A stretch of 64,000 bases of DNA from assembly GCF_031844705.1 (NCBI RefSeq), contig NZ_CP134609.1:1674001-1738000 (forward strand). Reading direction: 5' to 3'. This DNA comes from Streptomyces sp. ITFR-16. Its GTDB lineage: Bacteria; Actinomycetota; Actinomycetes; Streptomycetales; Streptomycetaceae. The position numbers and the translations under genes are program-made. This document shows positions 8,401 through 16,032 of this stretch, one piece after another. Under the pieces are notes generated by a model, which was given only the letters and a program-made list of their open reading frames with translations, ran no database searches and was not told the origin of the DNA. Position 1 is the stretch's first letter, and each line of letters opens with the position of its first letter.

Positions 8401-9241
8401 GGGGCAGTACGGCCACAGCAACCAGGTCGCGCACCACGTCACGTACATGTACGACGCCGCCTCGCAGCCGTACAAGACGCAGGAGAAGGTCCGCGAGGTC
8501 CTGAGCCGGCTGTACACGGGCAGCGAGATCGGCCAGGGCTACCACGGCGACGAGGACAACGGCGAGCAGTCGGCCTGGTACCTCTTCTCCTCGCTCGGCT
8601 TCTACCCGCTGGTCATGGGCAGCGGCGAGTACGCGATCGGCTCCCCGCTGTTCACCAAGACCACCGTGCACCTGGAGAACGGCCACGACCTGGTCGTCAG
8701 GGCGCCGAAGAACAGCGCGAAGAACATCTACGTCCAGGGCCTGAAGGTCAACGGCAAGAAGTGGACCTCCACCTCGCTGCCGCACGACCTGCTGGCCAAG
8801 GGCGGGGTGCTCGACTTCGACATGGGCTCCAAGCCGTCCGCCTGGGGCACCGGCAAGAACGCCGCGCCGGTCTCCATCACCCAGGACGACCAGGTGCCCT
8901 CGCCGAAGAAGGACGTGCTGAAGGGCGCGGGCCCGCTGTTCGACGACACCTCGGCCACCTCGGGCGCGGTGGAGACGGTGGAGCTGCCGGCCGCCGCGGG
9001 CACCAAGGCGGTCCAGTACACGCTGACCTCGGCCGCCGCGGCGAAGGCCCCGACCGGCTGGGTCCTCCAGGGCTCGGCGGACGGGACCTCCTGGAAGGAC
9101 CTCGACAAGCGGTCCGGCGAGACCTTCGCCTGGGACAAGCAGACCCGGGTGTTCTCGGTACGGGCGCCGAAGGCGTACGCGAAGTACCGGCTGGTGAGCG
9201 CACAGGCGGCGACGCTGGCGGAGATCGAGCTGATCTCCTGA
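5405..9241 (+). CDS. Secreted GH92-family alpha-mannosidase with discoidin-like domains
   Basis: This 1278-residue protein has a signal peptide (residues 1 to about 35, ending TAAAAQ). An F5/8-type C (discoidin-like) module covers about residues 95-222. The GH92 N-terminal beta-sandwich starts near residue 405 (TVRGTNSSGGFSRGNNFPAT). The GH92 (alpha/alpha)6 catalytic domain runs to about 1150 and includes HGDEDNGEQSAWYLFSSLGF around residue 1050. A second discoidin-like segment follows at about 1161-1278. GH92 enzymes are calcium-dependent exo-alpha-mannosidases, mostly alpha-1,2, acting on N-glycans or yeast mannan. ATG 5405 follows GGGAGGA. The LacI-type operator at 5361-5372 suggests repression released by a sugar. 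Fine linkage specificity cannot be told from sequence alone. Confidence 0.93.
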   Translation: MQPRHGSRTRQSSTAALIAASLVLVVTAPTAAAAQSGGKGHGPTGDRTFSTSFEADEKQPDWRNTVEEGPDGKKRASGIDGGFSSGIPGNVTDKVTDVRASDENTGGGEVKENLVDGESGTKWLSFESTAWAEFDLTEPVKVVTYALTSADDHDERDPKDWTLQGSEDGKTWTDLDRQTGQTFSERFQTKSYDFTSDKAYQHFRLDITKNNGASDATQLADVQFSDGDTSAPAPADMRSQIDRGPSGSPTAKAGAGFTGKKALRYAGTHKADGRAYSYNKIFDVNTAVTRDTELSYLVYPQMGETDLSYPATHVAVDLAFTDGTYLSDLRATDSNGGLLTPQGQADAKRLYVNQWNKVDASIGTVAAGKTVDRILVAYDSPKGPAKFQGWIDDLKIAPKAPEKRKAHLSDYASTVRGTNSSGGFSRGNNFPATAVPNGFNFWTPVTNAGSTSWLYDYARGNNDDNLPTLQAFSASHEPSPWMGDRQTFQLMPSAASGTPDASRTARALPFKHENETARPHYYGVTFENGLKAEMTPTDHAARMRFTYPGKDASIVFDNVSNDGGLTLDPKTSSFTGFSDVKSGGSTGATRLFVYGVFDAPVTGSGKLSGGGGDDVTGYLRFDAGKDRTVNLRLATSLISVDQAKQNLAAEIPASRSFGRVEDKAQDAWDDLLGKVEVEGATADQLTTLYSSMYRLYLYPNSGFEQVGGKDTYASPFSPQVGSDTPTHTGAKIVQGKVYVNNGFWDTYRTTWPAYSFLTPKKAGEMVDGFVQQYKDGGWISRWSSPGYSDLMTGTSSDVAFADAYVKGVKFDAEAAYDAALKNATVVPPSSGVGRKGMETSPFVGYANTDTHEGLSWSLEGYVNDYGIARMGQALYKKTHKQRYKDESEYFLNRARSYVELFDDKAGFFQGKDAKGDWRLPSDQYDPRVWGYDYTETNGWGYAFTAPQDSKGLANLYGGRDGLAKKLDTYFATPETAGPEFVGSYGGVIHEMTEARDVRMGQYGHSNQVAHHVTYMYDAASQPYKTQEKVREVLSRLYTGSEIGQGYHGDEDNGEQSAWYLFSSLGFYPLVMGSGEYAIGSPLFTKTTVHLENGHDLVVRAPKNSAKNIYVQGLKVNGKKWTSTSLPHDLLAKGGVLDFDMGSKPSAWGTGKNAAPVSITQDDQVPSPKKDVLKGAGPLFDDTSATSGAVETVELPAAAGTKAVQYTLTSAAAAKAPTGWVLQGSADGTSWKDLDKRSGETFAWDKQTRVFSVRAPKAYAKYRLVSAQAATLAEIELIS

Positions 9242-9263
9242 GCCGTCCGCCGCACCTCTGAGG

Positions 9264-9292
9264 ACGGGCCGCCCGGTTTCCGGGCGGCCCGT
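9264..9292. terminator. Bidirectional terminator between convergent genes
   Basis: ACGGGCCGCCCGG (9264-9276) and CCGGGCGGCCCGT (9280-9292) form a perfect 13-bp stem with a TTT loop. It sits between the GH92 stop (9241) and the convergent gene ending at 9325. Confidence 0.85.
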
Positions 9293-9324
9293 TCCCGTGT
9301 GCGCGGGCGGGGCGGGCCCCGCCC

Positions 9325-10392
9325 TCAGGAGTGCTGTTCCGCCTTGTCGCGCAGCGCCTGCTCCACGGCCGCGCGCACCCGCTCCTCCTCCCGCCGCGCG
9401 CGCCGGACGCGCGCCCGGCGGACGAGCACGAAGGCGGCGACGGCCCCGCCCAGGACGAGGGCCAGGAGCAGCAGGAGCGTCCAGGGGACGGCCCAGCCGT
9501 GGGCCGTGGTCCGGACGGGGTCGAGGGCGCGGGTCGAGCCGGCGGCGTCGGTGAGGAGCGGGGTGACGGCGACGGTGGCCGCGAGCCGGAGGGCCGGGGT
9601 GACGTCGTGGACGGGGACCGTGACCTTCCAGCGCTCGCCGGGGAGCAGCTCCGGCGGCGCCGCGATCGTGCCGGCCCCGGTGCTCAGCGTTCCGAAGGGG
9701 CCGGTGAGGGTGACCTTCTGGGTGCCGGAGAGCAGCGCGTTGCCGGTGTTGTGGAGGCTGTACGTCACGGTGGCGTCGCCCCGGCCGAAGGGGTTAGCGG
9801 TCCCCCGGTAGTCGATGTGCAGGTCCTCGACGGCGAGCGCGGGCTTCAGGGCGCCGCTGACCCGCAGCTTGATCCGGACGCCGAGGCGCCGGTCGACCGT
9901 GATGCCCTCGCTGTCACCGGGCTGCTTGAGCGACGTCAGGATGCCGCCCACGTAGTCGCCGGGGGGCGCGTTGCGCGGGACCTTCACGGTGAAGGGGATC
10001 TCGGCGCTCTTCCCGGGGGCGATCCGCACGCTCGCGCGGTCCGCCCGCACCCAGGCGCCGACGGAGCGGGACTTCTTCCCCTCGGTGAGCAGGTCGAGCT
10101 GCCCCTTGTCCGTGGTGAAGCCGTCGGCCGCGTAGACGGCGAGGGTCAGCGGGTCCGTGCCGTGGTTGGCCACGACGAGGGCGTCCTCGGCCTCACCGCC
10201 GGGGTTGAGCGCGTAGCCGAAGCTCGACCGGTCCTCCCCGTAGTCGTTCGCGGCCGTCCGGACCGTCCAGGTGACGTCGCCGCCGGCCGCCCGGGCGGGG
10301 GCCGTGAACGCACCGGATGCCAGGGCCGCGAGCAGGACGAGGAGGGCGGTGCGGACGGCGGCGGTGCGGCGAGGTGGTGCCACTGCGTGCAT
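9325..10392 (-). CDS. DUF916/WxL-interacting-type surface protein with C-terminal membrane anchor
   Basis: This 355-residue protein has a signal peptide (MHAVAPPRRTAAVRTALLVL, cleavage near ARAAGG). An extracellular DUF916-like immunoglobulin-type region (about residues 35-290) contains the typical NPGGEAEDALVVANHG and PPGDYVGGI blocks. A single transmembrane helix (about 300-322) and a short basic cytoplasmic tail (RRARVRRARREEERVR) complete it. DUF916 proteins are described as peptidoglycan-binding partners of WxL-domain surface proteins. The upstream gene on the same strand is a phosphatase with a plausible WxL-like tail, and the pair is probably an operon. ATG 10392 opens the signal peptide. 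The DUF916 assignment is by pattern recognition. Confidence 0.72.
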   Translation of the reverse strand: MHAVAPPRRTAAVRTALLVLLAALASGAFTAPARAAGGDVTWTVRTAANDYGEDRSSFGYALNPGGEAEDALVVANHGTDPLTLAVYAADGFTTDKGQLDLLTEGKKSRSVGAWVRADRASVRIAPGKSAEIPFTVKVPRNAPPGDYVGGILTSLKQPGDSEGITVDRRLGVRIKLRVSGALKPALAVEDLHIDYRGTANPFGRGDATVTYSLHNTGNALLSGTQKVTLTGPFGTLSTGAGTIAAPPELLPGERWKVTVPVHDVTPALRLAATVAVTPLLTDAAGSTRALDPVRTTAHGWAVPWTLLLLLALVLGGAVAAFVLVRRARVRRARREEERVRAAVEQALRDKAEQHS

Positions 10393-10412
10393 GGGGTCTC
10401 TCTCGGAACGGC

Positions 10413-10450
10413 GGCGTGGCAGGCTGCGGCGTACCGGAGCCTGCCACGCC
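10413..10450 (-). terminator. 13-bp perfect hairpin between the phosphatase gene and the DUF916 gene
   Basis: GGCGTGGCAGGCT (10413-10425) pairs with AGCCTGCCACGCC (10438-10450) without mismatch. It occupies the 74-base space between the upstream stop (10467) and the next start (10392) on the same strand. It could attenuate expression of the second gene or stabilise the upstream mRNA. Confidence 0.65.
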
Positions 10451-10466
10451 GGTGGAGCGGGGAGGG

Positions 10467-12440
10467 TCAGCTGCTCAGCGCGGTGACGGTGAGGGTGGCG
10501 CGGTAGCCGCCCTTCTGGACGGAGTCCGGGATCCTCAGGTCGAGGTCGGCGCCCAGGCGGGCCGTACCCCGGGCGTGGCCCTGGGGCGCGGAGCCGAGGT
10601 TCCGGGAGAGGGCGAGGCCCTCGCCCTTGCCGTCGTAGCCGGAGGGGACCGACGGACCGGCCTTGGCGCCGGCGCCCTGGTCGAGGATGTAGGGCGACCA
10701 GCCGAGGTAGGAGCCCGCGAACGTCTTCTCGGCGTCCTTGAAGGTGCTCACGCCGGCCGAGACCGCCCACGGGGAGAGCGAGCGGCGGGTGTCCGACACC
10801 CGGATCGGGTTGATCTTGCCGGAGGCGGTGAAGTGGTCGCCGTTCTCCTCCTTGGCCGTGCCGAGGTCCACAAGGCCGTTGTAGCCGTCGATGGTCCAGC
10901 CGAACTCGCCGGGAGCGGGCTTGGGGACGTTGACCTGGAGGGACTGGCCGTCACCGTGGTACGGGTGGACGCTCACCTTGTCGACGACCGAGCCGACCGG
11001 CTGGGCGGTGGTGGTGTTCTTGCACCAGTCGCCCTTGGAGACCTGGGAGTTGGGCGCCTCGCAGGTGCCGCTGCGGATGTTTTCGACGACGAGCTTGTCG
11101 TCCCGCACCTGGACCTTGACGTAGCTGCGGACGTGCTCCTGGTTCTGGACCGAGTTGTACCAGTAGCTGTCCGGGTTCAGCGGGTCGGCGCCGTTGCCCG
11201 CGCCGCTGGTGCCGCTGGAGTCGGGCGGGGTGATGTCGTAGTACTTCGAGCCCGAGGCCGAGTTGGCCGTGACGTACAGGACGCCGCCGGGACCGGGGTA
11301 GACGTCCGCCGCGCCGGGCTGCTCGTCGGGGTCGGCCTTCTTGCCGTTCTTGATGAGGTAGCTGCGGGAGTAGCTGTGGTCGTGGCCCTGGAGGACCATG
11401 TCGACGCCCAGCTTGGAGAAGGTCGTCGGGAAGTCGACGCGGCGGACCTTGTTGTCCTTGTCCTTGGCGTGCGAGGCCGGCGAGTAGATCGAGTGGTGGT
11501 AGACGAGCACCTTCCACTTGGCCTCGGAGCCGTGCTCGTTGATGACGTCCGTGACGTACTTGGTGTGCGCCTCGTCGCCCCCGCCGCCCTGGGCGGTGTC
11601 GTAGCTGTTGCTGTTGAGGTCGATGAACAGCACATCCTTGTAGATGTACCAGTAGTTGCCGCCCGAGGTGTCGGACGCCGGGTTGCCGTTGGCGTACAGC
11701 GCGCCGGAGCTGTCGGTGTTCGGCGTCGAGAAGTGCTGCTCGTACGCCTTGCCGCCGACGTCGTGGTTGCCGATGGTGGCCGCCCACGGGTACTGGCGCA
11801 GCTGGTCGGGGGCGAGGAAGGCGGTCCACTGGGACTCGTTGTTGGCGCTCTCGACCTGGTCGCCGCCGGAGACCAGGATCTCCGCCTTCGGGTTGGCCTT
11901 GGTGGCCACGTCCAGGGTGTCCTGCCAGCCGGCCTGGTCCTGCGCCAGGTCCCCGGAGGAACCTATCTGCGGGTCGCCGAGGAACAGGAAGTCGTAGTCG
12001 CCCTCGAAGTCCTGGGTGGTGAAGGAGTACGCCGGGGACCAGTTGCCCTCGGTGCCGACGCGGTAGGAGTACGCCGTGTTCTCCTTGAGGCCGGTGAGCG
12101 TGGCGCTGCGGTTGTAGCCGCTGCCCGCGGTGTTCTTGGCGCCCAGGGCGTCGAAGTTGGCCGAGTCGGCGGGGAACTCGCCACCGGTGACCTGCGCGGT
12201 GGGGGCGAGCTGGACCTTCTGGGCGGTGTCGGCGGAGGAGTACCAGCTGACGGTGCGCTGGGTCTCGTTGGCACCGACGCCCAGGACGATGCCGGAGAGG
12301 GTGGAAAAGTCGGCCGCCGCGGCGGGCGAGGCCTGTCCGCCGGCGAAGGCCACGGCCAGACCGAGGAAGGCGGCGGTGGCGCCGGTGGCCACACGGTGCC
12401 CCACGGGCCTGCCGGCCCGCTGGGAAGGGTTCGTTCTCAT
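10467..12440 (-). CDS. Secreted purple-acid-phosphatase-like metallophosphoesterase
   Basis: This 657-residue protein has a signal peptide (MRTNPSQRAGRPVGHRVATG, cleavage near SPAAAA). A fibronectin-III-like N-terminal domain is followed by a calcineurin-type metallophosphoesterase domain. Metal-binding motifs are visible: FLGDPQIG, SGGDQVE, IGNHDVGG, LVYHHSIY and LQGHDHSYSRS. They hold the Asp, Asn and His ligands of a two-metal site. About 200 residues follow the catalytic domain and end in a beta-rich segment (YRATLTVTALSS) that resembles WxL-type tails. It is the first gene of a likely pair with the DUF916 protein. It probably releases phosphate from organic phosphates outside the cell. 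A degenerate PHO-box-like arrangement lies upstream. Confidence 0.85.
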   Translation of the reverse strand: MRTNPSQRAGRPVGHRVATGATAAFLGLAVAFAGGQASPAAAADFSTLSGIVLGVGANETQRTVSWYSSADTAQKVQLAPTAQVTGGEFPADSANFDALGAKNTAGSGYNRSATLTGLKENTAYSYRVGTEGNWSPAYSFTTQDFEGDYDFLFLGDPQIGSSGDLAQDQAGWQDTLDVATKANPKAEILVSGGDQVESANNESQWTAFLAPDQLRQYPWAATIGNHDVGGKAYEQHFSTPNTDSSGALYANGNPASDTSGGNYWYIYKDVLFIDLNSNSYDTAQGGGGDEAHTKYVTDVINEHGSEAKWKVLVYHHSIYSPASHAKDKDNKVRRVDFPTTFSKLGVDMVLQGHDHSYSRSYLIKNGKKADPDEQPGAADVYPGPGGVLYVTANSASGSKYYDITPPDSSGTSGAGNGADPLNPDSYWYNSVQNQEHVRSYVKVQVRDDKLVVENIRSGTCEAPNSQVSKGDWCKNTTTAQPVGSVVDKVSVHPYHGDGQSLQVNVPKPAPGEFGWTIDGYNGLVDLGTAKEENGDHFTASGKINPIRVSDTRRSLSPWAVSAGVSTFKDAEKTFAGSYLGWSPYILDQGAGAKAGPSVPSGYDGKGEGLALSRNLGSAPQGHARGTARLGADLDLRIPDSVQKGGYRATLTVTALSS

Positions 12441-12513
12441 GAGGTATCGATTCTTTTGTGTACAAACGGTGGGCAAGTTGTGCGCACACGAAGGACGGCA
12501 CCAAGGTCCCGGC

Positions 12514-12557
12514 ACCGGGTGAACAGCGCGCGAAGGTGATCCGGGCGGGGGCTGAAC
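12514..12557 (-). promoter_or_regulatory. Possible degenerate PHO box upstream of the phosphatase gene
   Basis: On the minus strand GTTCAGC (12557-12551) and GTTCACC (12524-12518) are spaced by exactly 33 bp. That equals three 11-bp PHO-box units of the Streptomyces PhoP regulator, whose consensus unit begins GTTCACC. The two intervening units are poor matches. Location upstream of a phosphatase makes it worth noting. Confidence 0.3.
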
Positions 12558-12575
12558 ATCACCCGCGCACCGCGC

Positions 12576-13787
12576 CTACGCCCCGGTGACGCGCTGCGCG
12601 AACCAGGCGAGCCCCATCACGGCCACCCCCGCCGACAGCGCCCCGGTCACCCACCGGGCGGCGCGCGGCGAGCGGCGCCCGAGCAGCAGCAGGAGCGGGA
12701 ACAGCAGCGCGATGAAGCCGAGTTGGACGGCCTCGATGCCGATGTTGAACACCAGCAGGGACCACAGCAGCGTCCAGGACCACGCCGCCTCGATGCCGAG
12801 GGCGCCCGCGAAGCCGAGACCGTGTACGAGGCCGAAGCAGAACACCACGCCGAGCCGGGTCCATCCGGCGCGGTCCAGCCCGAACCGGCCCGCGCCCGGC
12901 TGCCGGAGCTCCGCGTCCGGGCCGGTGCCCGCGCGCAGGCGCCACAGGTGCCAGCCCGCGACCACGGCGATGGACAGCGCGATGACCGGCTCCACCAGAC
13001 CGGCGGGGACGTCGACCAGGCCCAGGGCGGCCAGCAGGAACGTCACCGAGTGGGCGAGGGTGAACGCGGTGGCCGCCAGGACGACTTCGCGGGGCCGCCG
13101 CGATCCGGCGATGAGGGCGAGCAGGAACAGGATGTGGTCGGTGCCCGTCAGCAGGTGCTCGGCGCCGAGGCGGAAGAACTCCCAGAAGCGCTGCGGCCAG
13201 GACTGGCTGATGGAGAAGGCCGGGTGGCCGCTGTCGAGGGCGGCGCTGCCGGTGCGGCCGTCGACCGCGTAGGTGACGATCGTCTTGGTCCCCTTGACGT
13301 ACCCCTCCCGGTCGGGGAAGAGGCCGCTGCGTATCTCGTGGTCGCCGGTGCCGTGTCCGCCGCAGGTCCAGTCGAGCGTGAGCAGGGCGTAGGGCACGCC
13401 CTCCTCGGTTCCCACCCGGAACCCGCCGGCGGGCGCGGGCGCGCAGCCGGCGCCGCCCGCGGTGACCGAGAAGCGCCGGGTGACGTAGTCGAGGACGGTC
13501 GCGCGGTGCGCGTCGAGGGCCCGGGCCTGGGCGGCGGCGTCCTCGGCCTCGAACGCGTCGGTTCCGGCACGGAAGAGCGGGTCGTCGGAGCCCGCGTCGG
13601 CGGCCGAGACGACCAGCAGGTCGTACTCCAGCTTCAGTTCGCTCCGCACCCGGCCGTCACCGTCGGCGGTGACGTGGGCGTGGACGACGGAGCTGAAGCC
13701 GTGTGCGGCTGCGGGCCCGGCGAGGCCCAGCAGGAGGAAGGCCGCCGCGGCGAAGGCGGACAGCAGGCGGCGGGCATGGTGCGGCAT
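12576..13787 (-). CDS. HupE/UreJ-type secreted-domain membrane protein
   Basis: This 403-residue protein begins MPHHARRLLSAFAAAAFLLL with a signal sequence ending at AHG. About 170 extracytoplasmic residues follow, including a likely disulphide pair (CAPAP, DWTCGG). The C-terminal half has about six to seven hydrophobic helices. It carries the HupE/UreJ-2 family signature GAEHLLTGTDHILFLLALI and, later, FGLVHGLGFAGAL. Family members are proposed metal (nickel/cobalt) transporters; the His and Asp in HLLTGTDH fit metal handling. The RBS is AGGAG before ATG 13787. A possible MITE occupies the immediate 5' region. Confidence 0.8.
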   Translation of the reverse strand: MPHHARRLLSAFAAAAFLLLGLAGPAAAHGFSSVVHAHVTADGDGRVRSELKLEYDLLVVSAADAGSDDPLFRAGTDAFEAEDAAAQARALDAHRATVLDYVTRRFSVTAGGAGCAPAPAGGFRVGTEEGVPYALLTLDWTCGGHGTGDHEIRSGLFPDREGYVKGTKTIVTYAVDGRTGSAALDSGHPAFSISQSWPQRFWEFFRLGAEHLLTGTDHILFLLALIAGSRRPREVVLAATAFTLAHSVTFLLAALGLVDVPAGLVEPVIALSIAVVAGWHLWRLRAGTGPDAELRQPGAGRFGLDRAGWTRLGVVFCFGLVHGLGFAGALGIEAAWSWTLLWSLLVFNIGIEAVQLGFIALLFPLLLLLGRRSPRAARWVTGALSAGVAVMGLAWFAQRVTGA

Positions 13788-13796
13788 GGGTCTCCT

Positions 13797-13909
13797 GGGG
13801 CGTGTCGTCGAACTGGCGTCGCTGCCCGAAGGGCGGCCGCGCGGCGTCAGGCGCGGCGAGAGTGCGTGCATGGCGTCGCGAGGCAGACACCGGTTGGACG
13901 ACACGCCCC
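13797..13909. repeat. MITE-like 113-bp element with 20-bp terminal inverted repeats
   Basis: The ends GGGGCGTGTCGTCGAACTGG (13797-13816) and the reverse complement of 13890-13909 agree at 18 of 20 positions. Together they enclose a GC-rich, non-coding 113-bp unit. It begins 10 bases upstream of the HupE-like start codon, so it forms that gene's leader. Multi-copy short palindromic elements of this shape are known from Streptomyces; copy number here cannot be tested. Confidence 0.5.
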
Positions 13910-14070
13910 AGGGGTTGCCCGTGCACCGTGCTGGTCGCGGATGAACCGCCGACGACCGGTCAGCGAACCATGAGAAAACATGCGTTCGAAAACGGTCGGA
14001 TCGATGGAGATCGTGTGGAACGGCCGAGCAGGATGTGCGAAAAGCCGCTCCGTACCGAAGGACGATCGCC

Positions 14071-14739
14071 TTGCACCGCCCGCCCCTCGCCGCCGTCCTG
14101 GTGGTGGCCGCCGCCCTGCTCACCGGATGCGCCTCGGGTGACGACTGGTCACAGCGGCGCCCCGCCCCCTCCGCCGTCGGCACCCCGGGCGCGGGGTTCA
14201 CCGACCCCGACCGGCCGCCCGCGCCGGAGTCGACCGTCACACCGAGTCCGGGCTCGTGGTCCGGGGTCCGGCCCGCGCCCGGCACCCGCGTCGTCCTGCT
14301 CACCGCCGGAGGCGACGGCCCGGCGAAGACCCTCGCCAAGGCGGTGAAGGAGTGGGCGGCGGATACGGACGTGGACCTGCGCACCGTGACGGCCGCCGGT
14401 GCCGCCGATCTGCTGCCCGCCGTCACCCGGGCGCTGGACCTGCACCCGGATCTCGTCGTCAGCGCGGGCAACGACCTCATCGATCCCCTGACGACGGTGA
14501 CCCCGAGCCATCTCCGCCAGAAGTTCCTGGTCGTGGGGGCGGAACTCGCCGAACCCACCGAGAACGTGACGGCGGTCGACTGGACCGGGGCCTCGTTCCG
14601 GGGCGAAGGGCTCGGCATGTCCTCGACGTACGACCCCGCCTCGTTCACCGAAGCCCGCTGCGCCGCGGCCGTCCGGGCGGGCGTGGCGGCGGCGCTGACG
14701 GGTCGCACCGGGATCGTGGTGTGGCTGGACGACTTCTAG
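14071..14739 (+). CDS. Putative lipoprotein with periplasmic-binding-like fold
   Basis: From TTG 14071 this is a 222-residue protein starting M-HRPPLAAVLVVAAALLTGC. It has a canonical lipobox (LTGC) and a Pro/Ser-rich linker. A GAAGGA ribosome site precedes TTG. An upstream GTG at 14035 would add 12 polar residues and fits a signal peptide less well. The mature part contains GTRVVLLTAGGDGPAKTLAKAV-like and DLVVSAGNDLIDPLTTV segments, reminiscent of the alternating fold of substrate-binding (BMP-like) proteins. The substrate is not recognisable. Confidence 0.65.
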   Translation: MHRPPLAAVLVVAAALLTGCASGDDWSQRRPAPSAVGTPGAGFTDPDRPPAPESTVTPSPGSWSGVRPAPGTRVVLLTAGGDGPAKTLAKAVKEWAADTDVDLRTVTAAGAADLLPAVTRALDLHPDLVVSAGNDLIDPLTTVTPSHLRQKFLVVGAELAEPTENVTAVDWTGASFRGEGLGMSSTYDPASFTEARCAAAVRAGVAAALTGRTGIVVWLDDF

Positions 14740-14772
14740 GGCGTGTCCGGGAAGTCCCGGCCGGCCGCGCTC

Positions 14773-15873
14773 TCACCCCACGGTGCAGGTGAGCCGGGTG
14801 GCGGGATCGGGGGCCCCGCCGGCGGAGACGTATCCGAAGGTCGCGGACGCGCCCGGGGCGAGCGACCCGTTCCAGTCCGTGTTGTGGACCATCACCTCCT
14901 GGCCCTGGACGGTCATCGCCCCGCTCCAGAGGCTGTCCACGCGCTGCCCGTCCGGCTGGGTCCAGCCGACCATCCAGCCGAGCATCGGCACATCGCCGGT
15001 GTTGGTGACGGTCACCTCGGACTGGTAGCCGCCGCTCCAGGTGTTGGTGACCTCGGGCGTCGCGGCGCACAGGCCGGGCGGCGGCTCGGTCGGGGTGGTG
15101 GTGGAGCCGTCCCCGACCCCGGTCACCTCGCCGTCGCCGCCGTCGAAGACCACGTCGGAGCAGGAGTAGAAGGTCTCCTGGCTGTCGGAGCGCTGCCACA
15201 CCATGTAGATGACGTCGCGGCCGTCCCTGCCTGAGGGCAGCGCCCCGGACCAGGAGTAGTTGGCCTCCACCGTGCCCGGCGTGCCGTTCAGCGGCGGGTG
15301 GTCGACGGTGAGGAAGGGGGTCTCCTCCATGTCGTCCCAGGTCAGCGGCTGCGTCGGGTCGTAGCCGTCCTTGGTGATGTAGACGTGGAACGAACCGGGG
15401 TGCGCGGCCCAGGCGTTGTACGAGAAGTCGACGGTCGCGCCCGAGGTCAGGTGGGTCAGCGGCCAGTTGGCGCTGGGGGTGTCGAAGCCGGTGAAGTTGG
15501 GGTTCCCGCCGCTGCACAGCTCACCGTCGGGCACGAAGCCCCGGGTGCGGCCCGCACCGTCGGAGCGGAGCACGGAGAACCAGTTGTAGAACGGGGTGGT
15601 CCCGCTCTCCTGCGCGGCGGCCCGGCAGGCGGGGTTGACCGGCTTGATCTCTCCGGTGCCGGTGAGCGCGTCCTGCCAGCACAGGAAGGTGCGGCTGGCG
15701 GGCTTCATCGGTGTGCCGTGGGCCTCGGCCCGGCCGCCGGACGCGGTCAGGACCAGCCCGAGGGCGGGGACGGCGGTGAGGAGGGCGAGCAGGGTCAGAA
15801 GCAGGGCTCTGCTGCGGGCGCCGGCCAGGAGCCGGCCCCCGATCGGTAAGCGGCGGCTCGATCGGTGGTTCAC
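14773..15873 (-). CDS. AA10 lytic polysaccharide monooxygenase with C-terminal CBM2
   Basis: This 366-residue secreted copper enzyme cleaves crystalline cellulose or chitin oxidatively. The signal peptide ends at RAEA, placing His52 as the mature N-terminal copper ligand (HGTPMKP). The second histidine brace residue is in YNAWAAHPGSFHVYI. The AA10 domain covers about residues 52-250. A Thr/Pro linker (STTTPTEPPPG) leads to a CBM2 (NTWSGGYQSEVTVTNTGDVP, and TDWNGSLAPGASATFGY). The GTG start at 15873 follows GAAGGGA. A CebR-type box 76-97 bases upstream points to induction by cello-oligosaccharides, so cellulose is the likelier substrate. Confidence 0.93.
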   Translation of the reverse strand: MNHRSSRRLPIGGRLLAGARSRALLLTLLALLTAVPALGLVLTASGGRAEAHGTPMKPASRTFLCWQDALTGTGEIKPVNPACRAAAQESGTTPFYNWFSVLRSDGAGRTRGFVPDGELCSGGNPNFTGFDTPSANWPLTHLTSGATVDFSYNAWAAHPGSFHVYITKDGYDPTQPLTWDDMEETPFLTVDHPPLNGTPGTVEANYSWSGALPSGRDGRDVIYMVWQRSDSQETFYSCSDVVFDGGDGEVTGVGDGSTTTPTEPPPGLCAATPEVTNTWSGGYQSEVTVTNTGDVPMLGWMVGWTQPDGQRVDSLWSGAMTVQGQEVMVHNTDWNGSLAPGASATFGYVSAGGAPDPATRLTCTVG

Positions 15874-15948
15874 GGGGTACGTCCCTTCGCTGCTGTCGTC
15901 CGGGGGGAAAGGCGGAACAACGTTCGGGTCGTGCGGTGCTGCCACAGA

Positions 15949-15970
15949 GAAGTGGGAGCGCTCCCACTTC
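15949..15970. promoter_or_regulatory. CebR-type operator (22-bp perfect palindrome) upstream of the LPMO gene
   Basis: The core TGGGAGCGCTCCCA (15953-15966) is exactly the 14-bp box bound by the cellobiose-responsive repressor CebR. The symmetry extends perfectly for four further bases on each side. It lies 76 bases upstream of the LPMO start. This is direct sequence evidence for control by the cellulose/cello-oligosaccharide regulon. Confidence 0.88.
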
Positions 15971-16032
15971 TCGGGGAGGCTAGCGCTCCGTTGCGGGACT
16001 GTAAACGGTCCGGCGCCGGATTCCCCCGGGCC

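Noticed and set aside
5330..8785. Open frame of 1151 codons on the minus strand across the GH92 gene
   Set aside because: It is the antisense shadow of a high-GC gene: Val/Leu/Gly/Arg-rich with no domain, and no ribosome site. The plus-strand GH92 domains are unmistakable.
10317..12539. 740-codon plus-strand frame over the phosphatase gene
   Set aside because: Shadow; the minus strand encodes the signal peptide and all metallophosphoesterase motifs.
13788..14708. Upstream extension of the HupE-like frame
   Set aside because: The extension crosses the MITE-like unit and the lipoprotein gene; a signal peptide starts at ATG 13787 with AGGAG before it.
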